A stretch of 64,000 nt of DNA. It comes from Enterococcus hulanensis. Its GTDB lineage: Bacteria; Bacillota; Bacilli; Lactobacillales; Enterococcaceae. Below the pieces are notes generated by a model. The model had not been told where the DNA came from and did no database searches. It was given only the letters and a program-made list of their open reading frames with translations. This document shows, one piece after another, positions 45,968 through 55,648 of the stretch (the first letter of the stretch is position 1; the number at the start of each line of letters is the position of its first letter). The stretch is from positions 192,161-256,160 of the forward strand of contig NZ_BJED01000004.1 in assembly GCF_005405485.1 (NCBI RefSeq), read 5' to 3'. A program made the position numbers and the translations under genes.

Positions 45968-46957
45968 TTAAGCGTTTTTCAATTCATTTTTTGCTTTGTT
46001 AAGGATTTCATCCATGTTGTCTTTAGAATCATTTGGTACTTTACGCACGTCAAAATTGATTCCTTTTGCTTTCAATTTCTCGAAAGTATCAACATCTTCT
46101 TGTCCCATTGACAATACTTTACTTACTACGACTTTCCCAACTGAGTGAGCCATTGATCCAACGTTAACTTCCTTAATGTCAACGCCGCCTTCAACTGCAC
46201 GTAATACATCTTCAGGATTTTCAAATAGTAACAACGCTTTTGTATTTCCGAAACGAGGGTCTTTTGAAATTTCGATCATTTTGTCAATTGGAATAACATT
46301 TGCCTTAACACCTGGGGGAGCAGCTTGCTCGATCAATCTCTTACGTAGATCATCTTTAGCTACTGCATCTGAAACAACGATAATCCGGTTAGGACCAGTT
46401 GTTTTAGTCCAAGCAGTTGCGACTTGTCCATGAAGTAAACGAGAATCAACACGTGTCAATACGAACTTGATGTGTCCATCACCTAGTACAGTTCCTTCTG
46501 GAATCGCACCTGTAGGTTGATTACCTTCTGCTGCAACAGGAGCAGCTTCAGCTGGTTCTAACTCCTCAGGACGAATTCTAACGCCTTCTTTTGCTGTTCC
46601 AGAAATATGAGCAGCGATTTCATGCGCAGTTTCCATTGAGAAACGTGAAGCATAAGCTTCGATCAACATTGGTAAGTTCATACCAGCAACGATTGCCCAC
46701 TTGTCTTTGTGTTCTTCAAACAAGCTGTTTGCTTGGTTGAAAGGAGTTCCACCCCAAAGATCGACTAAGAACAATACTTCGTCTTGGTTTTCGAAAGATG
46801 CGATTGCTTCTTTCATTTTTGCCTTAACGTCATCAGGTCCTTCACTCGGCATCAAAGTAACAGCTTTGACATTTTCTTGTTCTCCAAAGATCATCGCTCC
46901 GGATTGCAAGATACCATTAGCGAATTCGCCATGACTGGCAATGATAATTCCTACCAT
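45968..46957 (-). CDS. manX: Mannose-family PTS EIIAB
   Basis: Fused phosphotransfer protein, 329 residues. IIA domain with phospho-His9 (IIIASHGEFA) and LVDLWGGTPFN; an Ala/Pro/Glu linker near 132-158; IIB domain with phospho-His176 (DSRLLHGQVATAW) and the IIB signature AAPPGVKANVIP. Takes phosphate from HPr to the sugar entering through ManYZ. AGGAGG before ATG; likely in one transcript with the upstream single IIB gene. Confidence 0.96.
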   Translation of the reverse strand: MVGIIIASHGEFANGILQSGAMIFGEQENVKAVTLMPSEGPDDVKAKMKEAIASFENQDEVLFLVDLWGGTPFNQANSLFEEHKDKWAIVAGMNLPMLIEAYASRFSMETAHEIAAHISGTAKEGVRIRPEELEPAEAAPVAAEGNQPTGAIPEGTVLGDGHIKFVLTRVDSRLLHGQVATAWTKTTGPNRIIVVSDAVAKDDLRKRLIEQAAPPGVKANVIPIDKMIEISKDPRFGNTKALLLFENPEDVLRAVEGGVDIKEVNVGSMAHSVGKVVVSKVLSMGQEDVDTFEKLKAKGINFDVRKVPNDSKDNMDEILNKAKNELKNA

Positions 46958-47031
46958 CTTTATACCTCCTACTATTATTGTTACAGCTCAAAAATATAAA
47001 TAAGTTCTAAAAACCTGTAACCAAAATTAAT

Positions 47032-47532
47032 TTACTGCAGCATCTTTTCCTTTTTGATCAATTGCATCAGATCTGTTTTCCGGTCTGTCGGTACTTGACG
47101 AATCTCCAGTTCGATTCCTGCTTCTGAAAGTTCAAGAAAACATTCTACATCCTCACTGTCTATGGAAATAAAATTAGTAATCATTTTCTTGCCTTCACTA
47201 AATCGCATACCGCCTATATTGACCGCTTTTAGATCAACACCTGACTTAACGACCTCCACTACATCTTGCGGTGAAGCAAACAGCAGCATGACCTTCATTC
47301 CATCAAACAATTGATCTCGATACACTTCAACCAATTTCTTTTTTGTGACGACATTGGACTTGATTCCTGGTGGCGCGGCTTGTTTTAGGAGGAACTTACG
47401 CAACTCATCATTCGCAACCTCATCACTAACCACTAAGATCCGCTCGATCCCTGTTGCTTTAGACCAAACAGTCGCTACCTGACCATGAATCAAACGATCA
47501 TCGATACGAGTGAGTCGAATATCCATTACCAT
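47032..47532 (-). CDS. Stand-alone mannose-family PTS EIIB
   Basis: 166-residue IIB domain with phospho-His16 (IDDRLIHGQVATVW) and KQAAPPGIKSNVV, a paralogue of the IIB half of ManX. The start MVMDIR at 47532 has AGGAGG 7 nt upstream. First gene behind the -24/-12 promoter and 74 nt before manX. An extra IIB at the head of the operon suggests a regulatory role, for example phosphorylating the LevR-type activator next door, but this is inference. Confidence 0.9.
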   Translation of the reverse strand: MVMDIRLTRIDDRLIHGQVATVWSKATGIERILVVSDEVANDELRKFLLKQAAPPGIKSNVVTKKKLVEVYRDQLFDGMKVMLLFASPQDVVEVVKSGVDLKAVNIGGMRFSEGKKMITNFISIDSEDVECFLELSEAGIELEIRQVPTDRKTDLMQLIKKEKMLQ

Positions 47533-47625
47533 CCCACCACCTCCTGTTACGACAAGGCTCAGATGCCAAAAGACTTGTGCTACATTATTTGAGTACAGTA
47601 ACACACAGGTACTCACTTATAATAA

Positions 47626-47641
47626 AGCAAGTACCGTGCCA
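47626..47641 (-). promoter_or_regulatory. Sigma-54 promoter of mannose PTS operon
   Basis: Minus strand TGGCACGGTACTTGCT, a full match to the -24/-12 consensus TGGCACN5TTGCW, 94 bp before the first IIB gene. The neighbouring LevR-type activator with GAFTGA explains it; rpoN must be elsewhere. Confidence 0.92.
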
Positions 47642-47686
47642 AGATACACTAGCAAGAAATTCTTTATTTATAGCATTCGCAGCAAT

Positions 47687-47726
47687 ACACAAAAAAGGAT
47701 ACAGTAGACTGTATCCTTTTTTGTGT
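47687..47726. terminator. Terminator after LevR-type activator
   Basis: ACACAAAAAAGGATACAGT / ACTGTATCCTTTTTTGTGT, a perfect 19-bp stem with AG as the loop; serves the minus-strand activator gene. Confidence 0.92.
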
Positions 47727-47731
47727 ATTAT

Positions 47732-50506
47732 TTATACTCTAATTTCTTCGTTATTCTTAAGCAATTGATAAATATAATAGCGCTCGGAGGTCGGGATCGT
47801 AATTCGCAGCTGGCTTTCTAGTTCATTCAATCCGCGATTCATGACAACATTATCAGTTACTCCCTGATAAATACGTTTTGATTCTTCATCGATTTTTAGC
47901 GGCTGTTGTAATATTCCTCGTTCGATCGTTCCTGCCATGTGCATTACAAAGTTTACCATCAACGCATAATCAGATGAGTCGCCATCGCTGTTGATCATTG
48001 TTTGAGCTAAGCGCCATAATGGATCAATCAATTTATTAGGATTAATGAAGGTAAAGCTTTCTTTCATAAAATTGATACACAATTCGCGCGCCTTATTCGC
48101 ATCCAAAACAACTTCTTTCTGCTCAGACAAATCGTTTTCCAACAAAAGCTCATCTAAGATCTGATCCGCTTTTTGATTGATAAATTTCTCCATTGGAATA
48201 TATGGAGCACCTATCTTAGGATCCATGATTCCAGTCGTTGCCAAAATCTTGAATTCTTCTTTAAATGCTGGAACTTTGGTTTTGATATCTGCAATAGCTA
48301 AGGTTAAAACTTCAATGTGTTTCAGGTTACGCTGCTGCAATGGCCGCTCAATGATTTCCTTCAATCGTTGAGCTGTCCCTTCACCAGAAGCACAGATTGC
48401 TAGAATTGCTTGTTTCTCTTGAGGTTCATTCTTTTCCTGCATCACACGACCATAGCCGCGGAAACCTTGCAGTGATTCGTATAGTTCATCAACACCTGAT
48501 CCCAAAACACTCGATTTACGAGCTGCTTCGATCAACAGAGGCGTCGTTACCATATCTAGAGTGCAGACTTCGATTCCCGTATCTTTTTCAATCTCTTCAT
48601 TAAAGGTAGCTAATGATCCCATGTCTACCATGATCAAGACACCGCTGCCCTCATCAATCTGAGTTACGGCTTCGCGCATTTTCTCATAGGCGACCCGTGG
48701 ATGCATATCTAAAGGCATATCGACAGCGATAATATTTGTTACATCTAATAACTCACGAACGACTTGCGCCATCGAAGTCGCGGTACTGTTTCCATGAGCA
48801 GCTACCACCACACCGATTTTACCGGCTGACTGATCTTCTCGCAGGGAAACCAGCAAAACTGTTAAATAATAGTCTTCACTATCAGGAATCACTACTTGAA
48901 ACTCTTTTTCCACCAAACGCCGAATTTCACGTGCCACCGCAAACTCCGTTGGGTAATCTTTTGCCATTTCGCGAATATTCGCATTGGTCTCACGCGTTTC
49001 TCCCACATGAATTTTTTTCAAGAAGGAAGAAATATGAAGACTCATGGCATAAATGAAATTTTGTTGGAAATGCGTTTCTAAACGTTCACTAACTAAAGCG
49101 GCAATTTTGTTACTTATCTCAATGACATGCTTATCAACAAATTCGGTCAGGCGGGTCTCTGTATCAAAGGTAAAACCATGATCCTTATAAAATGATTTCA
49201 AATGAACATTAATATCAGTAGAAATAAAATGGTTGATGGTTTCTTGATCCAGTCCTTCTGTTTTTAACAAAGCAGCTTTGTCGCCGATAATATCATATAA
49301 GTTATACGGCAGTTCATAAGTATCCGTTTTAATCAATTCATCAATTTCATTAGGCGTAACGACCATTTCGGGCTCAAGATACGGCGAAATATCTGTCGAC
49401 TTGATCCGATCGGCTGAAAGCTGAACTAAACCGGCTTTGATTCCCTCTGTCAGATCGTTCAATGTAATAGGGATTTCTTCTTGCATCATATGATTCATGA
49501 ATCCACGTGCACAAATCAACTGAACATTAGACTTTAGCTGTCCTACGTTTCCGTAAGAGACACTGCCTAACAAGGATCTTACAACATCTTCAGTCAAAGT
49601 AATTTTGCGCTGAATCCGGTTGGCCTCCATCGCTACCATTACACGAACTAAATCAATCTGCTCAGCTGCAGGTCTGCTACTAAAGGCAGGCATTTGAATA
49701 TTGATCGGAATACGGCGCACAAAGGTATCGAGTAGTGCTGAATGAGGGTCTTCGGTGGTCGCCCCTACAATCCGTACATTGGCAAAACGATTTTTTCCAG
49801 ATTCTCCGAGACGACTGTAGGTTCCATGATCCATGAAATAAAAGATCATTTCTTGTCCTTCAGGCGGTAAGCGATGGATTTCATCTAAAAACAGCATGCC
49901 GCCATCGGCTTGTTGGATCAAACCATCTTTTTCCGTATCAGCACCGGTAAAGGCACCTTTCTCATAACCAAATAAATGACTCATCAATAATTCTGGGTTG
50001 TTCGCATAATCGGCACAGTTGAAAACGACCAACTCTCGATCAGCTTCTACGACACCTTCTGTTTGAGCAAATTGAAACATCGCATGGGCGAAAAAAGTTT
50101 TACCAGAACCTGTTGGTCCGGTAATTAAACAGTTCAATCCGCGCGGCGGATACAAAATGGCAGCTTTCGCCTGTTCCACAGCATTGCGCATGCTTCCTGT
50201 AGAACCAATAATCTGAGTGAATACATTGCCGGTATTCTGATTTAAGATCTTTTTCTCCGGCGGCTCCATAGCAACTTTTGGGGCTTGAGGGACTTCTCCA
50301 TCAAACGACGCCTCTACTGACTGGGTCGAAACAAAATAACGAACAGGTCTTCCTTCACTTTTACTTAGCTGACCTTCTTTAACAAGGAGATTCAAATCTT
50401 TACTGGCATTTGTCCGTTGAATATCCAATGAATCCGCTACATCTTTCGTCGTTACATTTGCATTTTCCGAAACAAAGCGATAAATACGGTCAATTCGTCG
50501 TTCCAT
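47732..50506 (-). CDS. manR: Sigma-54-dependent LevR/ManR-type activator
   Basis: 924 residues: N-terminal winged HTH (ATTKDVADSLDIQRTNASKDL in parts, residues about 16-36), AAA+ domain with Walker A GPTGSGKT (about 127-134), sigma-54-contacting GAFTGAD (about 183-189) and FLDEIHRLPPEGQ, then PRD1, an EIIA-man-like domain (VVVAAHGNSTATSM with His), an EIIB-gat-like domain (ICASGEGTAQRL with Cys) and PRD2. Activates the adjacent -24/-12 promoter; activity is set by phosphorylation from HPr and the mannose PTS. Confidence 0.95.
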   Translation of the reverse strand: MERRIDRIYRFVSENANVTTKDVADSLDIQRTNASKDLNLLVKEGQLSKSEGRPVRYFVSTQSVEASFDGEVPQAPKVAMEPPEKKILNQNTGNVFTQIIGSTGSMRNAVEQAKAAILYPPRGLNCLITGPTGSGKTFFAHAMFQFAQTEGVVEADRELVVFNCADYANNPELLMSHLFGYEKGAFTGADTEKDGLIQQADGGMLFLDEIHRLPPEGQEMIFYFMDHGTYSRLGESGKNRFANVRIVGATTEDPHSALLDTFVRRIPINIQMPAFSSRPAAEQIDLVRVMVAMEANRIQRKITLTEDVVRSLLGSVSYGNVGQLKSNVQLICARGFMNHMMQEEIPITLNDLTEGIKAGLVQLSADRIKSTDISPYLEPEMVVTPNEIDELIKTDTYELPYNLYDIIGDKAALLKTEGLDQETINHFISTDINVHLKSFYKDHGFTFDTETRLTEFVDKHVIEISNKIAALVSERLETHFQQNFIYAMSLHISSFLKKIHVGETRETNANIREMAKDYPTEFAVAREIRRLVEKEFQVVIPDSEDYYLTVLLVSLREDQSAGKIGVVVAAHGNSTATSMAQVVRELLDVTNIIAVDMPLDMHPRVAYEKMREAVTQIDEGSGVLIMVDMGSLATFNEEIEKDTGIEVCTLDMVTTPLLIEAARKSSVLGSGVDELYESLQGFRGYGRVMQEKNEPQEKQAILAICASGEGTAQRLKEIIERPLQQRNLKHIEVLTLAIADIKTKVPAFKEEFKILATTGIMDPKIGAPYIPMEKFINQKADQILDELLLENDLSEQKEVVLDANKARELCINFMKESFTFINPNKLIDPLWRLAQTMINSDGDSSDYALMVNFVMHMAGTIERGILQQPLKIDEESKRIYQGVTDNVVMNRGLNELESQLRITIPTSERYYIYQLLKNNEEIRV

Positions 50507-50856
50507 TCAGTCACCTTCTTCATTAGTGTATTCTATATTATCAATCATCTATAGTTTTTATTAAAATGTCAAATATTTCGCTGTAAAATAATACACTATA
50601 TTTTTCAAAATTGAAAGTTTTTGGGATTTTCTCCTTCTGTGCCTTAAATGTTTTTAACCTTTTTTAATAATTTCTTAGTATTTCCGTTCCTCATCAAATT
50701 TTCCAAGTCGAGTTTCTTCTATTATATATAAGATAATCCTGGCCCTTTTTCCAAACGAAAAAAATTATTTATTTTCCTGTTAATACGTCAATCAAAGTAT
50801 AGTATTTATTTTCCATAAAAGAAACCATAACTTTTTTAGCGAAAGCAAAACATAAT
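50507..50856. other. Intergenic region upstream of manR
   Basis: 350 bp, AT-rich, no gene seen. On the minus strand TTGACA at about 50562 with a GATGAT-like -10 17 bp on could drive manR. Nothing else recognised. Confidence 0.45.
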
Positions 50857-50890
50857 AAAAAATCTTATCCCAAAACGAGATAAGATTTCT
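50857..50890 (-). terminator. trk operon terminator
   Basis: Minus strand AAATCTTATC / GATAAGATTT with a 9-nt loop and TTTATT tail, after trkH. Confidence 0.85.
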
Positions 50891-50909
50891 ATTGAGTGAA
50901 TCTTTATAT

Positions 50910-52349
50910 TTAGCTTTTCCAAAAAGACTTAGAAAAAAGCAGCAGGATCGGGAACATCTCTAATCTGCCAGCTAGCATGGCAAAAGATAGAGTCCATTTA
51001 GAAAGATTAGATAAGAATCCAAAGTTGCCCGTTGGACCCACTGCTTTGAAACCTGGTCCTACATTATTGATACAGGTAGCAACTGCTGAGAATGTCGTTT
51101 GAAAATTGATGTTTTCCAGCGACAGTATTAGTAACGAAACGACAAAAACTAATAAATAAAGAACTAAATAGGCATGAATATTTCCGATCGTTTTAGGCGC
51201 GATCGTCTCTCCTTCATACTCCATCGATGTGACACTGCGTGAGTGAACAACTTTTTTTAGTTCTTGAAGGGCATGTTTTACTAACATTTGAATTCGTGAG
51301 ACTTTAATCCCGCCGCCTGTCGAACCGGCACAAGCTCCCACAAACATTAATAGAAGTAAAATGACCTGAGAAAACATCGGCCACTTATCATAATTCGTTG
51401 TGGTAAATCCAGTTGTCGTAATAATAGATGCGACTTGGAATACCGCATAACGAAATGCCTTCAGATAAGATGGGAACTGAGATGAAATATTGATCGTGAT
51501 CAATATCGCCGAAGCGGCGATAATCCCTAAATAACCGCGTAATTCCTCACTCTTCAATACAGGTGCAATTTTGCCGATCAAAAAGAAATAGATCAGATTA
51601 AAATTGATCCCGAATAAAATCATGAAGGTTGTAATTACCCCATCAATATAAGCACTGTTGTAGCCGGCAATCCCCGCATCACTCATGGAGAACCCGCCAG
51701 TTCCGGCTGTTGCGAACGAATTCAAAAAGCTGTCAAAAACCGGCATACCGCCTAATATTAGCAAAACAATCTGAATCAACGTTAAAACAGTATATATCAC
51801 ATATAAAATCCGCGCAGTCACACTAACTTTAGAGACCAGCTTACCAATGATCGGTCCTGGCATCTCAGCCTTCAAGATATGCATCGTTCTGCCTGAAGCT
51901 ATCGGAATAAAAGCAACAGTAAAAACCAGAATCCCCATACCTCCGACCCAGTGCGTAAAGCTTCGCCAAAATAAACTCGCATGGCTGATGTTGCTCAATG
52001 TAGTTAAAATCGACGAACCGGTCGTCGTAAAACCAGATACGGTTTCGAAAAAAGCATCCGTAAGCGAAGGGATTTCACCCGCTATCATAAATGGCAATCC
52101 GCCAAATAAGGACAACAGCGTCCAACTCACGCCAACGATGAAGAACCCTTCCTTAGCATAGATATTGCGATTTTTAGGCTTTTTCCAACTTATTAAAGTC
52201 CCAATTATAAATACGAACGCGGCAACGACAGCATACGAAAGAGCTGCTTTTTCACGGTAAATCAAACCAACAATGCATGGCAGAAGCAGCAAAACAGCTT
52301 CGACCTTCAATAATTTGCCTAAAGTAAAGACAACCATTTTTTTATTCAT
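50910..52349 (-). CDS. trkH: Potassium uptake protein TrkH
   Basis: 479-residue K+ channel-like subunit with repeated M1-P-M2 units; the selectivity loops are visible as TVSGFTTTGSS, ATAGTGGFSMSD, SIITTTGFTTTNYD and TCINNVGPGF. ATG start 12 nt after trkA ends. Works with the TrkA ring for K+ uptake. KtrB is a shorter relative; length and loops favour TrkH. Confidence 0.94.
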   Translation of the reverse strand: MNKKMVVFTLGKLLKVEAVLLLLPCIVGLIYREKAALSYAVVAAFVFIIGTLISWKKPKNRNIYAKEGFFIVGVSWTLLSLFGGLPFMIAGEIPSLTDAFFETVSGFTTTGSSILTTLSNISHASLFWRSFTHWVGGMGILVFTVAFIPIASGRTMHILKAEMPGPIIGKLVSKVSVTARILYVIYTVLTLIQIVLLILGGMPVFDSFLNSFATAGTGGFSMSDAGIAGYNSAYIDGVITTFMILFGINFNLIYFFLIGKIAPVLKSEELRGYLGIIAASAILITINISSQFPSYLKAFRYAVFQVASIITTTGFTTTNYDKWPMFSQVILLLLMFVGACAGSTGGGIKVSRIQMLVKHALQELKKVVHSRSVTSMEYEGETIAPKTIGNIHAYLVLYLLVFVVSLLILSLENINFQTTFSAVATCINNVGPGFKAVGPTGNFGFLSNLSKWTLSFAMLAGRLEMFPILLLFSKSFWKS

Positions 52350-52361
52350 AATGCTTCACCG

Positions 52362-53729
52362 CTATCTCCTCACCAGATCATTTAAGCTGCAGATTTTTCG
52401 ATCTGTAGTAATAATCACGATATGATCCTTTAATCGAATCTCTGTGTCACCTTTTGGAATAACGAAGCCGCGTTCTCTAGAAATCGCCGCTATTAAGACA
52501 TTATTTTTTAGTTTTACTTCTGAAACTTTTTTATTCAAGAAACTAGTCTGCGGAGTCACTACGAATTCCATAGCATCCACGTCGTCATTAAACAGATGAT
52601 GCAATGTCTTCACACTGCTATCATCATCTTTATTGTTTTTCGCTCGAACATATCTTAGAATATGCGTCGCGATGATGTTCTTAGGCGAGATGATACTATC
52701 AATGTCCAATTGATCCAAGACATTCATAAAGTTAGTCCGTGTCACCTTAGCCACTGTCTTTTTCGCTTTCATTTGTTTAGCATACAACGAAATCACGATG
52801 TTCTCTTCGTCAAATCCTGTTAATGCAAGGAATGCATCCACCGATTCAATCCCCTCTTCATTCAAAACTTCTTCATCGCTGCCATCGGATTCAATGATCG
52901 TGGCATGAGGAAGCATGATAGAAAGATCAAGACAACGCTTCGGATCATTTTCAATAATCTTCACTTGGATTCCATGTTCACTTAATTGCCGCGCCAAATA
53001 ATAGGCGATCCGTCCACCGCCGACCATAATGACCCGTTTGGTTTTTTGTTCAAATAAATTGATATCCTGACAAAAGCGCACCAGATCACGATGCTGCCCC
53101 ATGACATGGATACGATCTCCTTGTTCAAGAACAAAATTGCCGTCTGGGATGACCAGTTCATCTTTTCGCCGGACAGAACAGATCAACACATTTGTTTTAG
53201 ATACCTTATCAAGTCGATTCAAGGAAACGCCAATCAATCGCGCATTTTCTTTCAAACGAAATTCAGCTAATTCGATTTTCCCTCCAACAAACGTATCCAC
53301 TTTAAAAGCGGAAGGGAATAATAATATTCGACGAATTTCATTGGCGGCCTCCAATTCCGGATTAATGATCATGGACAATCCTAACTGATCCCGCATAAAG
53401 GAACGCTGCTTTAAATATTCTGGATTTCGCACGCGCGCAATTGAATTTTGGGCACCCATTTTTTTCGCCATTAAACAAGCCAAAATATTCAGCTCATCAG
53501 ACTGCGTTACAGCGATGAAAATATCTGTATCATCGACACCCGCTTCATTCAATATATCGTAGGTCGCACCATCACCCACCACACCTAAAACATCGAACTG
53601 ATTAACGATCGTTTCTACCTTTTCAGCATGCAAATCAATAACGACCACATCATAATCATAATCCTCATCGGACAAATACTGAGTCAAAGCTTTACCAACT
53701 TTACCAGCACCTAAAACAATAATTTTCAT
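52362..53729 (-). CDS. trkA: Trk K+ uptake regulatory protein TrkA
   Basis: 455-residue peripheral protein with two RCK_N/RCK_C pairs: Rossmann GAGKVGKAL at residue 7 and GGGRIAYYLA near 231, each followed by a TrkA_C domain (PDGNFVLEQGDRI; PKGDTEIRLKDHIVI). The doubled layout fits TrkA rather than the single-unit KtrA. Binds NAD(H)/ATP and possibly cyclic di-AMP and gates TrkH. Confidence 0.94.
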   Translation of the reverse strand: MKIIVLGAGKVGKALTQYLSDEDYDYDVVVIDLHAEKVETIVNQFDVLGVVGDGATYDILNEAGVDDTDIFIAVTQSDELNILACLMAKKMGAQNSIARVRNPEYLKQRSFMRDQLGLSMIINPELEAANEIRRILLFPSAFKVDTFVGGKIELAEFRLKENARLIGVSLNRLDKVSKTNVLICSVRRKDELVIPDGNFVLEQGDRIHVMGQHRDLVRFCQDINLFEQKTKRVIMVGGGRIAYYLARQLSEHGIQVKIIENDPKRCLDLSIMLPHATIIESDGSDEEVLNEEGIESVDAFLALTGFDEENIVISLYAKQMKAKKTVAKVTRTNFMNVLDQLDIDSIISPKNIIATHILRYVRAKNNKDDDSSVKTLHHLFNDDVDAMEFVVTPQTSFLNKKVSEVKLKNNVLIAAISRERGFVIPKGDTEIRLKDHIVIITTDRKICSLNDLVRR

Positions 53730-53964
53730 TCTTTTCTCCTGTTTAAAAATTAATATTCTTATCCTCCATTCTAGCCCTTTCTAACAAGGAAAACAACGGA
53801 CTTTCACGAAACTCTTTCTCCAGAATTATGCGAATTTAAACGACTTTTTAAATTGTTTTGAGGAAAATTGAACGACTAAATTTTTTTCATCACCTATTAC
53901 GAATGAAATGTAAAAAAGTTTGGGTCAATCCTATTTTATTTGAGAATGAAAGTCGAAAGCAAAA
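53730..53964. other. Intergenic region upstream of trkA
   Basis: 235 bp, AT-rich; no gene, repeat or clear promoter recognised. Confidence 0.4.
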
Positions 53965-54004
53965 TAAAAAAGTACCTAAAGTAAAAACGCTACTCTAGAT
54001 ACTT
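53965..54004 (-). terminator. Terminator after SemiSWEET gene
   Basis: Minus strand AAGTATCTAGAGTA / TACTTTAGGTACTT (two G-U pairs) with a GCGTTTT loop and TTTTATTTT tail. Confidence 0.85.
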
Positions 54005-54025
54005 CCTTATTAAATTTTCCAAAAG

Positions 54026-54292
54026 TTACATTATCGCTGTGATAAATGTAATCGCACCTAAAAAGACACCCGGCACATTGGCAATAATAATTGGATAATC
54101 TTTTTTCTTTTGCATAGTCGCATAAATCACCCAAAAGATGCAGTTGACCATTGCCACCATTGGTTGGATTGGATTCCCTTTATTTCCCGCTAAGTTATTC
54201 ATAATCTGCGGGATGTACGAAACATACATCAGCACTGATAAAACTGAAGCTATCCTTCCAAAAACTAAAACCATTCGTTCCTTCTTATCCAC
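54026..54292 (-). CDS. SemiSWEET-type sugar transporter
   Basis: 88-residue protein with three membrane helices: FGRIASVLSVLMYVSYIPQI, VAMVNCIFWVIYA and IIIANVPGVFLGAITFITAI. The PQ-type YIPQI and the Asn in MVNC..W match bacterial SemiSWEETs, which work as dimers to move small sugars. Start uncertain: GTG at 54292 (GGGGTG 7 nt upstream) gives the usual N-terminus DKKERMVLVFG; ATG at 54274 with AAGGA is the alternative. Confidence 0.85.
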   Translation of the reverse strand: MDKKERMVLVFGRIASVLSVLMYVSYIPQIMNNLAGNKGNPIQPMVAMVNCIFWVIYATMQKKKDYPIIIANVPGVFLGAITFITAIM

Positions 54293-54353
54293 AAATACAC
54301 ACCCCAAACCTCTCTCGTTAATAAAATAGTACCGTAAATTGAGTTAAGAAGCG

Positions 54354-54392
54354 AAAAAAAGCCCTCATCCCGCTTAAACAGGATGAGGGCTT
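54354..54392 (-). terminator. rplU-prp-rpmA terminator
   Basis: Minus strand AAGCCCTCATCC / GGATGAGGGC with TTTTTTT tail. Confidence 0.93.
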
Positions 54393-54400
54393 CGAAATTC

Positions 54401-54694
54401 TTAAGCTTCTTGAGCGACTGGGTATACAGACACTTGTTTTTTGTCGCGACCTTTACGTTCGAAACGTACCACGCCGTCAACTTTAGCAAACAATGTGTCA
54501 TCACCACCGATACCTACGTTTACACCAGGGAAAATTTTAGTACCACGTTGGCGATAAAGAATTGATCCACCAGTAACAGTTTGACCGTCAGCACGTTTAG
54601 CACCTAAACGTTTTGATTCTGAGTCACGTCCGTTAGAAGTTGAACCGCCACCTTTTTTGTGGGCGAATAATTGTAAGTTCATATTCAATAACAT
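54401..54694 (-). CDS. rpmA: 50S ribosomal protein L27
   Basis: 97 residues from ATG at 54694 (AGGAGG 8 nt upstream). The N-terminus [18 protein letters not shown] carries the Firmicute extension, removed between Phe and Ala by Prp before the Ala-His-Lys tail can reach the peptidyl-transferase centre. The prp gene is directly upstream. Rest is standard L27 ([17 protein letters not shown]). Confidence 0.97.
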   Translation of the reverse strand: MLLNMNLQLFAHKKGGGSTSNGRDSESKRLGAKRADGQTVTGGSILYRQRGTKIFPGVNVGIGGDDTLFAKVDGVVRFERKGRDKKQVSVYPVAQEA

Positions 54695-54706
54695 GAGCTG
54701 CACCTC

Positions 54707-55057
54707 CTATGATTTAGATTCTGTATGGACTTCGATGAAATCCAAATACTCTGTTTCGATTGATTGCAAGCCTAATAATAAATGCTCTAACAAAATTTGC
54801 GAGATATTCATCTGCTCTTGAGTCATGGAATCATCCAAGTTCAACGCAACATGAAGATAACCACCTTCGTCATCGTTGGTCTCGATGTTCGGAATGACAC
54901 CTGCTAGTGCATCCAGACTATTTACGGTGCTGATGGCTAATGCGGAAACAGCCGAACATACGATATCGCTACCGTAAGGACCAGCTTCAGCATGACCAGT
55001 CAACGTAAATTCGCTGATTTGACCTGCATGATTTCGAGTGAATGTACCTTTGATCAA
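54707..55057 (-). CDS. prp: Ribosomal-processing cysteine protease Prp
   Basis: Cleaves the L27 N-terminal extension. 116 residues; catalytic His in LTGHAEAGPYG and Cys in DIVCSAVSALAI. The start is set at TTG 55057 (AAGAAGG 8 nt upstream, giving MIKGTFTRN); the GTG three codons earlier overlaps the SD and is unlikely. Lies between rplU and rpmA, the conserved Firmicute order. Confidence 0.94.
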   Translation of the reverse strand: MIKGTFTRNHAGQISEFTLTGHAEAGPYGSDIVCSAVSALAISTVNSLDALAGVIPNIETNDDEGGYLHVALNLDDSMTQEQMNISQILLEHLLLGLQSIETEYLDFIEVHTESKS

Positions 55058-55074
55058 CTTAGGCACCTTCTTTT

Positions 55075-55383
55075 TTATGCTTTGATTGAGTCAATGACAA
55101 CTTTAGTGTAGGGTTGACGATGACCTTGTTTACGGTGTGAATGTTTTTTAGGTTTGTATTTGAAAGTAACGACTTTCTTTTGTTTGCCGTGTTTTTCAAC
55201 AGTTCCTTCAACAGTTGCACCTTCAACGATAGGAGCTCCTACTTTTGTAGATTCGCCGCCTACTAAAACAACTTGGTCGAAGACAACTTTTTCGCCAGCT
55301 TCAACGTCTAATTTTTCAATGTAGACTGCTTGACCTTCTTCAACTTTGATTTGTTTACCGCCAGTTTTGATGATTGCGTACAT
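55075..55383 (-). CDS. rplU: 50S ribosomal protein L21
   Basis: 102 residues, complete; [18 protein letters not shown] start and [20 protein letters not shown]-terminal region typical of L21. AGGAGG upstream. First gene of rplU-prp-rpmA. Confidence 0.98.
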   Translation of the reverse strand: MYAIIKTGGKQIKVEEGQAVYIEKLDVEAGEKVVFDQVVLVGGESTKVGAPIVEGATVEGTVEKHGKQKKVVTFKYKPKKHSHRKQGHRQPYTKVVIDSIKA

Positions 55384-55492
55384 GCTTGTGGCACCTCCTT
55401 ATGATTATATACTTAGACTCGCCATCCCAAGTGACCGAAGTACTTAATAACTTGTTCTGTGCGGTTGTAGCTGTGGGTTCCACAATTACAAC
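55384..55492 (-). promoter_or_regulatory. Probable L21 leader (autoregulatory 5' UTR)
   Basis: About 110 nt of structured, GC-richer RNA between the promoter and rplU. Short pairings such as CCCACAGCTACAACCG with flanking G-rich parts can be drawn. Position and size fit the Firmicute L21 leader bound by the protein itself; not verified by covariance. Confidence 0.5.
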
Positions 55493-55498
55493 ATTCAT

Positions 55499-55527
55499 AG
55501 TTTACTAAAAAAGATAGGTCAAGTCAA
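55499..55527 (-). promoter_or_regulatory. rplU promoter
   Basis: TTGACT (55522-55527), 17 bp, TAAACT (55499-55504) on the minus strand. Confidence 0.75.
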
Positions 55528-55648
55528 TGATTAATTATTGACGCGCGTCCTGCTTTTTTCTACTATTAGAAGGATGATAAAATGAATTCGTCATTTCTGC
55601 TCTTCTTTAATTGATTAGCAGGGTGATAATTAGTGCGAGGTGGCATAA

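Noticed and set aside
47562..47580. Second sigma-54 promoter (TTGGCATCTGAGCCTTGT, minus strand)
   Set aside because: The distance between the GG and the TTG parts is two bases too long; the site at 47626-47641 fits perfectly.
54265..54507. 80-residue minus-strand frame across rpmA and SemiSWEET
   Set aside because: Runs through the rpmA coding end and its terminator in a different frame.
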